Shown one piece after another: positions 16,905 through 26,273 of a stretch of 64,000 nt of DNA (its first letter is position 1; every line of letters begins with the position of its first letter). The notes under the pieces were generated by a model. It had not been told where the DNA came from. It saw only the letters and a list, made by a program, of their open reading frames with translations, and did not search any database. Position numbers and translations under genes: made by a program. The stretch is from Roseovarius atlanticus (GTDB lineage Bacteria > Pseudomonadota > Alphaproteobacteria > Rhodobacterales > Rhodobacteraceae). The stretch lies in the NCBI RefSeq assembly GCF_001441615.1, contig NZ_LAXJ01000008.1, positions 1 to 64,000 on the forward strand, in the 5' to 3' direction.

Positions 16905-17780
16905 ATGCTCTCCGCATCTTTGAAGTCAGTTCTGCAGCACGCAAAATACTTCCCACTTTGGTCGGCGCTGACCGCTGTGAGGTGGCGCTCCTTTGACTCT
17001 CGTTCTCGTGGATTGGGAACCACATTCAAAGCCGTCATGCGTTGGTTCCCCCCAGCAAGGAACCGATTTGACCGCGAAGCCAAACGCGTGTTTCCCGACA
17101 TGAAGCGCAGTACCCGCGCCAGGCTCGGCCAGGATATGGGCTGGCATATGGGTAGAACTCTGTTCGAGATCTATCACGATGCTGAATTTCAGACCCAACA
17201 CCACAAGTTCAGGGCCTCCGGTCCTGGCCTTGATGCTCTGAAAGAGGCTCAAAAGGCTGGTAAGGGAGCGATCGTTGTTTCCGGCCATTTCGGACAGTGG
17301 GAAGCAGTTCGCGCCGTGATCAAAATGCAAGGGCTCGAAAGCGGAGCTGTTTATCGGCCGCACAAGAACCGCCATTACGAGCGCCGCATTCGTGCCGGGA
17401 TTGAGGCAGGGGGGAAGCCGATTTTGGCGACCGGCCGCGTCGGAACCAGAGCCCTTGTGCGGCATCTAAGGAATGGCGGAATTATTTCAATCTTGCTGGA
17501 TGAAAAATATTCAGAAGGTGTACGAATAGCGTTTCTCGGGCATAATGCGCTCACATCTCTCTCGGCGGCCCAGCTTGCATTGAAATACAATCTGCCCATG
17601 ATACCTGCATTTGGCACCCGCATCGGTGATGGAAACACATTCCGCGTAGAGTTCGAAGCCCCAATCCCCCATACCAACAGCATCGAAATGACGCGTGCTT
17701 TCAACGATAGCCTTTCTAGGCGGATCATGGCGGACCCAGAACAGTGGTATTGGATGTTGAGACGGTGGGATGGTGCTTGA
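16905..17780 (+). CDS. LpxL/HtrB-type acyltransferase
   Basis: A 291-residue lysophospholipid/lipid A acyltransferase-like protein. The H-x4-E catalytic motif is HFGQWE (about 125-130) in SGHFGQWEAV. Further family blocks are ILLDEKYSEGVRIAFLG, where house-keeping enzymes have D-x-x, and the C-terminal EQWYWMLRRW. These enzymes add fatty acids to lipid A or ornithine/phospholipids at the inner membrane. Only a weak N-terminal hydrophobic segment is visible. Being inside the island it may be an accessory copy that changes the envelope. Confidence 0.85.
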   Translation: MLSASLKSVLQHAKYFPLWSALTAVRWRSFDSRSRGLGTTFKAVMRWFPPARNRFDREAKRVFPDMKRSTRARLGQDMGWHMGRTLFEIYHDAEFQTQHHKFRASGPGLDALKEAQKAGKGAIVVSGHFGQWEAVRAVIKMQGLESGAVYRPHKNRHYERRIRAGIEAGGKPILATGRVGTRALVRHLRNGGIISILLDEKYSEGVRIAFLGHNALTSLSAAQLALKYNLPMIPAFGTRIGDGNTFRVEFEAPIPHTNSIEMTRAFNDSLSRRIMADPEQWYWMLRRWDGA

Positions 17781-18048
17781 AGGAGTGCGGTTCCTTAACC
17801 GATTGTCTACGTTACAGGAATGCTGCGCCCTCAATTAATGGCCGGTTTGAAGCGGTTGCTTTGCAGTGAATGGCAGTAAGCTGAAGGTCCGCTCTGGGCC
17901 GGTAGCGGACTCCTGCCAGCGATCAGGCTAGCGTCAGCGGTGCGGACTTAGCCGACCTTGGAGCCCAATGCGAAGCGCTGCTGTTGATTCCGGCATACCC
18001 GACCTTCGCCGAAGTCGATCAATTCGCTCATTAACCTAATCGCACAGC

Positions 18049-18873
18049 TCAGCCGCGAAGACGGATCAGACGATCCAATGTGCGGCAGGCAGAAGGTGCA
18101 TCCTCAAACACGAGGTCGATGTCCACAAGCTGGGTCAGGCGTTTTGGGTCGACCTTTGAAGCCGGTGCCACGCCGATGATTGCTTCGGGCATGATTATGC
18201 GCATCCCCACGACCAGCCGCACAAGTGCTTCCAGCCGTTGCTCAGTGCTCAGTGAGAGGCCGATGAAATGCGGCTGTGTATTCTGGACATGCGCGATGAG
18301 TTCTTCGTGATCAGTGCCGGTTTGAAGGTCAATCTCCCAACCCACGTCTCGGAACATGTCCGCGGCTACAGTGATCCCTATGCCGTGATCCTCACCCGGA
18401 ACAGTCGCAAACAGGGCGTAACGGCGATTGTCCAATGCACGGTGCTGCTCCGAATGACTTTCGGCCCTCAATGCTCGCATTAGGGCGTAAAGGTGGCCGG
18501 TTCCGTACGTCACTTGCAGGAACGAGAACCTGTCCTCCTCCCATCCTTCTCCCAGGCAACGCGCTGCGGCAGTGATATAGCTTAGATACACGCCTTGCCG
18601 GGTCAGGCCCTTGGCACGGCGGTTTTCAATGAAGTGCAGGGAGGCACGAGGATCGGGCTGGATTAGCGCGTCGCAAAAGGCGGAAATTTCCTCCTCGGCC
18701 ACAACAGGCATATCGAATGCCGGCCCAAGGAAATTGGCTGATACAATACGTCTTGCGATGTCGCCGGCAAGCGCCTCTACTGCCTCCGAAGGTAAGGTAT
18801 CTCGCTTTGATACAAAGAGCGACGTTGTCCGCGCAAAAACTTCTGCGTCGAATGCAGCCTGCGGTTTGCCCAT
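18049..18873 (-). CDS. Cobalamin-binding regulator, AerR/PpaA-like
   Basis: A 274-residue protein. An N-terminal helical domain (about 1-140) is followed by a B12-binding Rossmann domain with PGEDHGIGITVAADMFRDVG; GEDHGIG is a variant of the D-x-H-x-x-G cobalamin motif with Glu for Asp. HFIGLSLS and the C-terminal strands complete the fold. This arrangement resembles AerR/PpaA, light- and oxygen-responsive antirepressors of photosynthesis genes, though no CrtJ/PpsR or pigment gene is present here. Its partner is therefore unknown. It stands alone, flanked by gene-free DNA on both sides. Confidence 0.8.
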   Translation of the reverse strand: MGKPQAAFDAEVFARTTSLFVSKRDTLPSEAVEALAGDIARRIVSANFLGPAFDMPVVAEEEISAFCDALIQPDPRASLHFIENRRAKGLTRQGVYLSYITAAARCLGEGWEEDRFSFLQVTYGTGHLYALMRALRAESHSEQHRALDNRRYALFATVPGEDHGIGITVAADMFRDVGWEIDLQTGTDHEELIAHVQNTQPHFIGLSLSTEQRLEALVRLVVGMRIIMPEAIIGVAPASKVDPKRLTQLVDIDLVFEDAPSACRTLDRLIRLRG

Positions 18874-19373
18874 AGAACGTCCTCCGGAAGCTCGAGCTTA
18901 AAGTAGCCTGCGATTCGTTCAATAGGCTCAAATTCTGATGAGAAGAACTTCGCACGGACGTCGGCGTTTCGCCCTTCACGTCACATGCGGCGCTTTGATG
19001 CAATGACGGATTGGGCTCGGAGCGGACACGCGGCCCTGCGGCGCGCCGTGCACCTCGCAGGCAGCGGTGGCCGTCGCTCCCGGCCCATACCGGCCGTTGT
19101 TGCACACGCATGGTCGCTGCGTTGCAGCTCGTTAGAGCGGACACTCGCTGCGCGTGGAAATCTCGTTGGTGTTCGAACAAACGTCTGCGGGACGCGGCAG
19201 ACAGATGACTGGTAACGTCTGATGAAGCATTCAGTGATCATTGGGTTCGACCCTGGTTTTGTCCCTAGAAATTTGAAGGCCTCAGGCACCGGATTAAGAA
19301 AAACGACAATTTACTCGACCAGGCCGCCACGTGTTTAGAACCGGATTACGGCACGGCCAAACCGAGGCCGCCT
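18874..19373. other. Gene-free stretch
   Basis: Only short, mutually overlapping frames without recognisable products. The first ~60 bp must hold the promoter of the cobalamin-binding gene. Nothing else is seen. Confidence 0.45.
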
Positions 19374-20177
19374 CTACCGGTCCTGCCACTTCGGCGAGCG
19401 CTTTTCGAAGAAGGCGCCGATGCCTTCTTTGGCGTCATGCGCCAACATGTTGTCGACCATTATCTGGCTTGCATAGTCATAAGCCTCGGCCAACGGCATT
19501 TCCCGCTGTGAATAGAAGGCGCGCTTGCCCGTAGCTAGCGTCATACTGGATTTTGACGCGATCTTCTGCGCCATCTCGGTCACAGCCCCAGTAAGCGCCT
19601 CCTCGGAAACCGCATAGTTCACCACCCCGATCTCGGCAGCGCGGGCGGCAGAAGTAATGTCGCCGGTCAACAGCATCTCCATCGCGTGCTTGTTGGCGGC
19701 ATTGCGCGACAGCGCCACCATCGGCGTCGAGCAGAAAAGTCCGATATGCACCCCCGGCGTGCTGAACTTCGCCGTCTCCGCCGCAACCGCCAGGTCGCAG
19801 CTCGCAACCAGTTGACAGCCTGCGGCGGTGGCGATGCCGGTCACCTCGGCGATCACCGGCTTGGGGCAATTGACGATCCCCTGCATCACGCCCGAGCACT
19901 GAGCCATGATCTTAGTGAAATAGACCCGCCCACCGTCGGGCGCCGCCCGCCCGGCGGTCATTTCCTTCAGGTCGTGGCCCGCGCAGAAAGCCGGGCCGTT
20001 GGCCGCCAGCACGATCACCCGCACCGCCGAATCGTTGCCCGCCTCGGCAAAAGCCGCGCCAAGTTCCGTCAGCATCGCCTCGGACAGCGCGTTGCGCCGC
20101 CCCACGTCGTTCAGGGTCAGGCGCAGGATCCCGTCCTGGGACAGATCCCGCAACAGGATGACGGTCTCGCTTTTCAT
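19374..20177 (-). CDS. Enoyl-CoA hydratase/isomerase family protein
   Basis: A 267-residue crotonase-fold enzyme. The oxyanion-hole segments are FCAGHDLKEM (about 64-73) and the GIATAAGCQLVASCDLA block (about 114-130), with GLFCSTPMVALSR following. Catalytic Glu residues of classical hydratases are not obvious at the usual second position (FCSTP), so the exact reaction is open. It is the last gene in an operon with OsmC and a DmdA-like protein. In DMSP demethylation the crotonase DmdD handles methylthioacryloyl-CoA, so a related role is possible but unproven. Confidence 0.87.
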   Translation of the reverse strand: MKSETVILLRDLSQDGILRLTLNDVGRRNALSEAMLTELGAAFAEAGNDSAVRVIVLAANGPAFCAGHDLKEMTAGRAAPDGGRVYFTKIMAQCSGVMQGIVNCPKPVIAEVTGIATAAGCQLVASCDLAVAAETAKFSTPGVHIGLFCSTPMVALSRNAANKHAMEMLLTGDITSAARAAEIGVVNYAVSEEALTGAVTEMAQKIASKSSMTLATGKRAFYSQREMPLAEAYDYASQIMVDNMLAHDAKEGIGAFFEKRSPKWQDR

Positions 20178-20202
20178 GGCACAGGCTCCCTTTCAGGCTC
20201 GG

Positions 20203-20667
20203 TCAGTTGACGTTGATTTCCACGCTGTCGGCCAGTGTGTTGGCGATGAAGCAGTAGCGATGCGCGCGGTCCTGCATCTCGTCCAACTGAGCCTGGTCGA
20301 CGGCAAAGCCGGTATCAAACCGCACCACCGGGTTCAGGTCGATCCGCGTGACCGACATCTGCCCCTTGGCGTTCTTGCCCAGGTGCGCCTCGGCATAGTC
20401 GTGATAGCTCGCCACCGGCCAGCCCGCCTTGGCGCAAAGCGCCAGGAAGGTCATCATGTGACAGCTCGACAGGGCAGCGGCCAGCGCCTGTTCGGGGTTG
20501 GTGTTTTCCGGATCGCCGCCCCAGTCGGGGGCGGCGTCCACTTGCAGCTCGTGCGTGCGATTGTACTTCACGGTATGCGCGTTCGAATACTGCCCGGTCG
20601 TCAGGGAAGGATCCGATCGGTGCCAATGCAGCTCGACCGCGAGATCGGAAAGGACCGCGTTCTTCAT
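20203..20667 (-). CDS. OsmC-family peroxidase-like protein
   Basis: A 154-residue OsmC/Ohr-fold protein. The two redox cysteines are in LSSCHMMTFLA (about 69) and HRYCFIANTL (about 139), as in enzymes that reduce organic hydroperoxides. Its ATG overlaps the stop of the DmdA-like gene (ATGA) and the enoyl-CoA hydratase follows 25 nt later. In this operon it may detoxify a reactive sulphur or hydroperoxide by-product. That is an inference from position. Confidence 0.88.
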   Translation of the reverse strand: MKNAVLSDLAVELHWHRSDPSLTTGQYSNAHTVKYNRTHELQVDAAPDWGGDPENTNPEQALAAALSSCHMMTFLALCAKAGWPVASYHDYAEAHLGKNAKGQMSVTRIDLNPVVRFDTGFAVDQAQLDEMQDRAHRYCFIANTLADSVEINVN

Positions 20668-21833
20668 GCGGTGGCCTGAACCGTCTGTGCCGCGCCGGTG
20701 GCCGCGATCTGCTTGCGCGGATCGAAGAACGGTTTTTCCACGACGGTCGCGGTGGTTTCGCCCGATTGCGTCATGACTTGCAGTTCGGTGCCCAGCTCTG
20801 CCGCCTCGACCGCGACCATCGCCAGCGCGATGTTCTTTTTCAGGCGCGGCGAGTAGACAGCCGAGGTCACCTTGCCCACGATCTCGCCGTCATGGTTGAT
20901 CGTCCAGAAGGTGGTGTTCGGGCCACGCATCGGCTCGCCTTCGATGATCAGGCCGACCTGGTTGCGGGCGACACCGTTGTCGCGGATGCGCTGCAGGGCG
21001 AATTTGCCGATGAACTCGGCTTCCATGTCGAGGTTGCACAGGCGGTCCAGGCCCAGCTCGAACGGGTTGGTGCTGACGTCCGCATCCGCGTGATAGGACA
21101 GCATCCCACCCTCGATGCGCCGGATCGACGAGGTGTGACCGGGTTTGAGACCCATGGGCATGCCCACGGCCATGATCCGCTCCCACAGCGCATCGCCATA
21201 GGCGCCATCGCGCAGGTATATCTCGTAGCCCAGCTCGCTGGACCAGCCGGTGCGCGACACCAGCAGCGGAATACCGTCAAGTTCGGTCTCGGTGAACCAG
21301 TAGTAGCGCAGGTTCAGGATCTCGTCACCGAAAAGCGCCTGCATGATCTCGCCCGACTTGGGGCCTTGCAGTTGCAGCGGCGAAACATCGGGTTCTGAGA
21401 TCGACACGTCCAGGCCCGAATGCACGGCCACGCCCTGCGCCCAAAGCAGGATGTCGCTGTCGGCGAGAGAGATCCAGAAGTGGTTTTCAGCCAACCGCAG
21501 CAGGATCGGGTCGTTCAGGATGCCGCCTTCGGCATTGGTGATCAGCACATATTTGCACTGGCCCACCGCCATGTTCGACAGATCGCGCGGGGTCAGCATC
21601 TGGACGAATTTGGCCGCATCTGGGCCGGTGATCTCGACCTGGCGCTCGACGCCCACGTCGCACAGGATCGCGTCATTCACGAGGTTCCAGAAGTTCTGTT
21701 CCGGGTCGCCGAAATCGCGCGGAATGTACATGTGGTTGTAAACAGAAAAGCCTTGTGCGCCCCAGCGCACGGTGGCGTCGAAATAGGGCGACTTGCGGAT
21801 TTGCGTGCCAAAGCCAAAGTCTTGAAGTTGCAT
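20664..21833 (-). CDS. DmdA/GcvT-type tetrahydrofolate demethylase
   Basis: A 389-residue aminomethyltransferase-fold protein. The N-terminal half reads like DMSP demethylase DmdA: SVYNHMYIPRDF, CDVGVERQVEI, FVQMLTPRDLS, WISLADSDILLWAQGV and LQLQGPKSGEIM. The C-terminal part has IEGGMLSYHADAD and SAVYSPRLKKNIALAMV. DmdA moves a methyl group from DMSP to tetrahydrofolate, giving methylmercaptopropionate. The residues around GHTSSIRRIEGG differ from the DmdA sequences I remember (GCPNLIERIE), so it may be a sister family with another methylated substrate. An Lrp regulator lies immediately upstream in the same direction. Confidence 0.8.
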   Translation of the reverse strand: MQLQDFGFGTQIRKSPYFDATVRWGAQGFSVYNHMYIPRDFGDPEQNFWNLVNDAILCDVGVERQVEITGPDAAKFVQMLTPRDLSNMAVGQCKYVLITNAEGGILNDPILLRLAENHFWISLADSDILLWAQGVAVHSGLDVSISEPDVSPLQLQGPKSGEIMQALFGDEILNLRYYWFTETELDGIPLLVSRTGWSSELGYEIYLRDGAYGDALWERIMAVGMPMGLKPGHTSSIRRIEGGMLSYHADADVSTNPFELGLDRLCNLDMEAEFIGKFALQRIRDNGVARNQVGLIIEGEPMRGPNTTFWTINHDGEIVGKVTSAVYSPRLKKNIALAMVAVEAAELGTELQVMTQSGETTATVVEKPFFDPRKQIAATGAAQTVQATA

Positions 21834-22023
21834 TGTATTTTTCCCTCAAATGCGCGTCGGGCCTGGCCCTTCGTCGCGATGTCTCCTGAGGGGGATGTAA
21901 CGCCTGAAGCTGAAAAAAGTGGCCTGAAAACCGGTCGTTCGCAGACTGCTTGGGCTTGGATTCGGGGTTTCTCAGTCCGATCGGACCAAGTGGCAGGAAC
22001 GCGACAAGGTAATGTCGCGAACA

Positions 22024-22518
22024 CTACTGTCTGCTGCGCGCGACCAGCTTGGCAAGGTTGGGCTGCTCGGCCTTGATCAGCCGCGTGGCGAAATAGGTCA
22101 TGTAGCGGTCGATCGACAGATCCGCTGCCAGCAGCTCTTCCATGAGGTCCTGAAAGGCCGACAATGTCGGCGTGACCACCGTCATGATATAGTCGATGCC
22201 GCCACCCGTCGCGACGCAGTTGATGATCTCGTCACGCCCGCGGATTTCGGCCTCGAACCTGTCAAAGTCGATCTTTCGATGATGCGTCAGCGACACCGTC
22301 ACCACCACCCGCGTCGCGTCGATCACCCGTTCCAGCGCGATATCGGCGTGATAGCCGCGGATATACCCCGCCGCCCGCAACCGCGTAAGGCGCGCCCAGC
22401 AAGGTGTCGGCGAAAGATTGACGATCTCAGCCAGTTTGGCCTTGCTCAGCTGCCCATTTTTCTGAACGGCACTGAGAATGCGAATGTCGGTCGGATCGAG
22501 CCCTTGTCTTTCCCGCAT
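22024..22518 (-). CDS. Lrp/AsnC-family regulator
   Basis: A 164-residue regulator. Helix-turn-helix at about 24-47 (LSKAKLAEIVNLSPTPCWAR) and a RAM/AsnC ligand domain in the second half (VVVTVSLTHHRKIDFDRFE, ATGGGIDYIMTVV). These proteins respond to amino acids or related small molecules. It lies 190 bp upstream of the DmdA-like operon in the same direction and is its most likely controller. A typical DmdA regulator in roseobacters is of the GntR type, so an Lrp partner points to a different substrate. Confidence 0.9.
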   Translation of the reverse strand: MRERQGLDPTDIRILSAVQKNGQLSKAKLAEIVNLSPTPCWARLTRLRAAGYIRGYHADIALERVIDATRVVVTVSLTHHRKIDFDRFEAEIRGRDEIINCVATGGGIDYIMTVVTPTLSAFQDLMEELLAADLSIDRYMTYFATRLIKAEQPNLAKLVARSRQ

Positions 22519-23318
22519 ATCCCGATGCTCTTTTCGTTATCCGCAACGCAGTACGTTCTGAACAGGCGACCTATCGTCTGATTCAGTATTATGCGACTAG
22601 GTCGGTCAATAAACAGGTGGATATGCGACCTATGGGAGGGGTACAGCGTCAATCTTTCTCTAGAACTGAGGAAGCGCGTTTTGATGTCTACTCTCCGACC
22701 TGATGAGGCATTCGTAATGGCCCCAGAATTCAAGGTCACGAACTCGAAGCCGGCCTACGGCGGTGCAGAATATTGTCTCGATTTGGTTCGAGCTGAAAGA
22801 CGGCTTTTTACTATACACCTTATTCCACTCACGCCTGCAGGAAAGTCTGCTTCCCGCCCAATCTGCCGGGAAAAACACACAAAGTTCCGGCTTGAACCAA
22901 AGGCCGATACGGTTTGACGCTAGTCGCTTTTATGCAACCGCCCCCGAAATCGAAGGCAACAGGTAGCGTTCTTCGAAACGCGTTTATTATCAGCCCCTTG
23001 AAAGGCTATTCACCAAATCAGAGCAGTCATGAGGTTCGGAGAATATCGGCCCTGAGAGACTGCTTCCGGGCCTCCTGGCGGCGGGGCCAGTGCTCAGCCA
23101 GTCCCGCATAACCCTTGAAAAAAAGGAAAAATCCGGCCGCAGCCGGATGGGGAGAACGCTTTCGCGGGGGCAAGTGGCGGAGCGGACGCGACCGATATCG
23201 AACGTTCTCCGCCTCTTAAGTTGCTGTTTTTATTGGGCAGAGAGTTCGGTTGGAGTGTCCGCCGCCTCATACGTGACTGGCAGCAAACCGCACCGTTCTG
23301 TACGTCACCGTGAGCAGC
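22519..23318. other. Gene-free stretch
   Basis: No convincing gene on either strand; frames of up to 108 codons here show no family features. It contains a terminator-like hairpin at 23,121-23,148 and runs into an IS relic. Probably remnant DNA within the island. Confidence 0.45.
23121..23148 (-). terminator. Terminator-like hairpin
   Basis: ATCCGGC and GCCGGAT form a perfect 7-bp stem around CGCA (23,131-23,148). On the minus strand it is followed by a T-rich tract (TTTTTCCTTTTTTTT). It could end transcripts coming from the TRAP operon to the right. Confidence 0.45.
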
Positions 23319-23427
23319 CTGATCTGAGTGGTCCGGTTTGATTGTTAGTGCATTGTCGGGCTCGGTTCCATCTTGATGATGGTTTCTGGAGCCGGTGGCC
23401 GGTATCCAAGAGCGCTGTGGGGTCGCT
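23319..23427 (-). mobile_element. IS3-like transposase C-terminal relic
   Basis: Read on the minus strand this encodes RPHSALGYRPPAPE and ends in PSPTMH and TAA. It is the characteristic C-terminus of IS3-type transposases, followed by an end containing CCGGACCACTC. The same end and a similar C-terminus open the window at 1-63. Upstream transposase sequence is missing. Confidence 0.75.
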
Positions 23428-23602
23428 ACTGACCGGTCATTTGCTTCTTAATTCATATCTAGACGCGGGTGCAGGAACGTCGGCTGTGCTGAATAATTTC
23501 GATTGCACCGCCCCCTGAGAAGAAGCCGCCCGAGGCAACCTTGGCGTCCGGCCGTTTCGCCACGGCCGGGAACCTCAAAAAAACAGATTAGAGATCAAAA
23601 AA

Positions 23603-26248
23603 TCAGAAGCTCAGCGAGATGTCGCGATGTTCGGCGTTGCAGGACGCGATGAACAGCGCCTGCTCACGTGGCAGTCTGGGCTGTTTGCGCAAGCCGATCG
23701 TGTCGCGAATGGCCATGTCGTAGCGTTGAAGCTCCGGCAGCAGCTCTTCGGACGCACGTGTGCGCCAGGCGAGTTCCTGTTCGTAGAGCGCCTGGGCTTC
23801 CTCGATATATTCCCGGGCACGCTCGACGTTGGGTGTTCGGGCGTCGATTTCGCGGCGCGCATCCGACAGCAGACTGCGAATCTCGTTGCCGCCGGCCACG
23901 TCTCCGAACAAGCGCTCTACCTCCTTGAAACGTTCATCTGCCGTTTCGCGGTCCATGTCGGCAGCATCGCGCGCCAGAGGTTCCATTTCACCCTCGATCT
24001 CGGCAAGGGCCTCGGCGGAGGCGATGATCTGCATCAGGTCCTGAACCGGCTCGTAGGCCTGGTCAACCGTACGCCGGTAGAGACCGCGGGCCCGCCGGTC
24101 GTTGGCGGTGATCTTGCTGTACTCCTGTTCCGCCTGCTCCCAGCTTTCGGGAATTTGGGCGAGTATCGCTTCGCGCTCGGCTTCCATCTCTTCTGCCTTG
24201 GCCCGCAAGGCTTCGGTGTCACCGAAACCGCGGCTGATCTGCACGCGCAGGTCCTCGAGCTCGGCGTTGATGATCCGCGCTTCGGCCTGAAGGCCGCGCA
24301 CGAAACTGTGTTGCGGGCGATACTCGACAGCTTGCTCCGCGAGCTCGGCCTCGATGTCGCCGATCTCCTGCATCAGCGTCAGGGATTCGCGCGCCTTGGA
24401 GACTCCGCGTTCGAAATCGCCCCTGACGTCTTCGGGCAGGTAGGACAGGTCGAGGTTGGACGCACGGTCGATCGCGGACTCGATCTCGTCCCCGTTCGTG
24501 GCGAATTCCTGTGCCACGTATTCCTCGACGCAGTATTGAAGGGCGGGATTGATCGGAGGTGGTGCCGTTTCCGCCATGAGCGAGCTGCGCATCGGCAGGT
24601 AATTCACCAGCGGCGGATAATAGGCGACGATCACCAGCGACAGCAATTGCAGCCCGATGAAGGGCAGAACGCCGATGTAGATCTGAATGGTCTTCACGGC
24701 CTTGGACGCGACGCCGCGCAGGTAGAAGAGGGCAAAGCCGAAGGGCGGCGTGAGGAACGACGTCTGGATGTTGAGCCCGATCATGACACCAAGCCAGACG
24801 GCAGTCACGTTCGCCTCGGGGTCGGCCAGAAGGATCGGCGCGACGATGGGCACCACAACGACGGCGATCTCGATGAAATCGAGGAAGAAGCCCAGGACGA
24901 AGATAACCAGCATCACGATGGCGAACTTGGTCCAGAACCCGCCCGGCAACCCTTCGAGGAAGTGCTTGACCAGTTCCTCGCCGCCGAACGCGCGGAAGGC
25001 GGCGGTCAGCATTGCGGCGCCGAGCAGGATGATGAAAACGAGCGACGTGGTCTTGGCCGTCTCGACCATCACGCCGGTCAGCGCGTTGTCGTTGAAATAA
25101 GCCCGTATGCCGCTCCAGGCTATGCCGATCACGGTCAGGACGACGCCGAAGATCGCCAAATTCACCCCGAATGCATCATCGGCATTGGTGATGTTCTGAA
25201 CATTCGTGTCGTAGTTCGACAGCACGTAGCCGATGATAGCCAGTCCGGTCAGGGAAATGATTGCGGGCACGTAGCGCAGGCGACCATTGCCTTCGTAGAG
25301 CCTGTAGCCCGCCATGATCATGGCCCCGATGGCGCCGATCGCGCCGGCCTGGTTCACGGTGGCGATGCCGCCGATGATCGAGCCCAGCACCATGACGATC
25401 AGGGCCAGCGGCGGCACCATCGCCAGAAGCACTTGGCCCAGGAATTTCAGATCGTACCGGCCTTCGTATGGCACGGCGGGTGCATAGCGCGGACGGATCA
25501 GGGCAACGGCGAGAATGAACAGGATGTAGAGACCCACAAGCACAAGGCCCGGCACCAGCGCGCCGAGGAACATGTCGCCCGCGCTGGTCGATCCCACGGC
25601 GAATTCGGACGGCATGGTCAATTCGCCGGTGACTTCCTTGTAGAGGTCCTGGCGCGATTGTCCGGCCTGGTCCACCGCCGAGGCCAGCTGGTCGGCCAGG
25701 ATGATGAGCACGATCGACGGCGGAATGATCTGGCCCAGCGTGCCGGAGGCCGAGATGATACCGGTGGAGAGCGGGTTGGCGTAACCGTTGCGCATCATCG
25801 CGGGCAACGAGATCAGCCCCATCGCCACCACGGTGGCGCCCACGATGCCGGTCGTTGCCGCCAGCAAGGCGCCCACGACAACCACCGAGATCCCCAGTCC
25901 GCCGGGAACCGGGCCGAAGAGTTGCGCCATGGTCACGAGAAGATCCTCGGCGATCTTCGACCGTTGCAGCATGATGCCCATGAAGATGAACAGCGGGATC
26001 GCGATGAGGGTATCCCGCTCGGGTTCCCAATAGACACCTCGGAGGTTGGTCACCCCCGCGCTGAGCCATTGCGACGGTCCGCCGGACTCGAAATAGGCAT
26101 CCGGGCTGCCTGCGAAGAGATACCCCGCGCCGGCGGCCAGAAGCACCGTGATGATCGCCGCGCCCGGCAGGGAAAAGGCCACCGGGTATCCCGAGCCAAG
26201 CGCCCCGGCCATGATCAGGACAAGCAGAAGGAGGAAGAAGATTTCCAT
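23603..26248 (-). CDS. TRAP transporter large permease with long C-terminal coiled-coil
   Basis: An 881-residue DctM-type membrane subunit. Residues 1-~548 hold about 14 hydrophobic segments with TRAP blocks such as PLFIFMGIMLQRSKIAEDLL, TGIISASGTLGQIIPPSIV and IGLNIQTSFLTPPFGFALFY. Ordinary DctM proteins end near 430 residues and the longer FcbT3/TakM-like class near 550-600. Here a further ~330 residues follow, rich in Glu, Ala and Arg with heptad-like spacing (EIGDIEAELAEQAVE, RAKAEEMEAEREAIL), a predicted soluble coiled-coil. It lies 25 nt after the small permease gene. Substrate is set by the binding protein at 27,360. Confidence 0.92.
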   Translation of the reverse strand: MEIFFLLLLVLIMAGALGSGYPVAFSLPGAAIITVLLAAGAGYLFAGSPDAYFESGGPSQWLSAGVTNLRGVYWEPERDTLIAIPLFIFMGIMLQRSKIAEDLLVTMAQLFGPVPGGLGISVVVVGALLAATTGIVGATVVAMGLISLPAMMRNGYANPLSTGIISASGTLGQIIPPSIVLIILADQLASAVDQAGQSRQDLYKEVTGELTMPSEFAVGSTSAGDMFLGALVPGLVLVGLYILFILAVALIRPRYAPAVPYEGRYDLKFLGQVLLAMVPPLALIVMVLGSIIGGIATVNQAGAIGAIGAMIMAGYRLYEGNGRLRYVPAIISLTGLAIIGYVLSNYDTNVQNITNADDAFGVNLAIFGVVLTVIGIAWSGIRAYFNDNALTGVMVETAKTTSLVFIILLGAAMLTAAFRAFGGEELVKHFLEGLPGGFWTKFAIVMLVIFVLGFFLDFIEIAVVVVPIVAPILLADPEANVTAVWLGVMIGLNIQTSFLTPPFGFALFYLRGVASKAVKTIQIYIGVLPFIGLQLLSLVIVAYYPPLVNYLPMRSSLMAETAPPPINPALQYCVEEYVAQEFATNGDEIESAIDRASNLDLSYLPEDVRGDFERGVSKARESLTLMQEIGDIEAELAEQAVEYRPQHSFVRGLQAEARIINAELEDLRVQISRGFGDTEALRAKAEEMEAEREAILAQIPESWEQAEQEYSKITANDRRARGLYRRTVDQAYEPVQDLMQIIASAEALAEIEGEMEPLARDAADMDRETADERFKEVERLFGDVAGGNEIRSLLSDARREIDARTPNVERAREYIEEAQALYEQELAWRTRASEELLPELQRYDMAIRDTIGLRKQPRLPREQALFIASCNAEHRDISLSF

Positions 26249-26273
26249 GGTTTCGGGTTCCCGTCGGCTTTGT

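Noticed and set aside
20664..21833. Firm assignment as DMSP demethylase dmdA
   Set aside because: Strong overall resemblance, but differences at expected motif positions and the Lrp/OsmC context leave the substrate open.
23547..23570. CCGGCCG/CGGCCGG stem near the TRAP operon end as terminator
   Set aside because: For the minus-strand transcript the T-run is on the wrong side of the stem.
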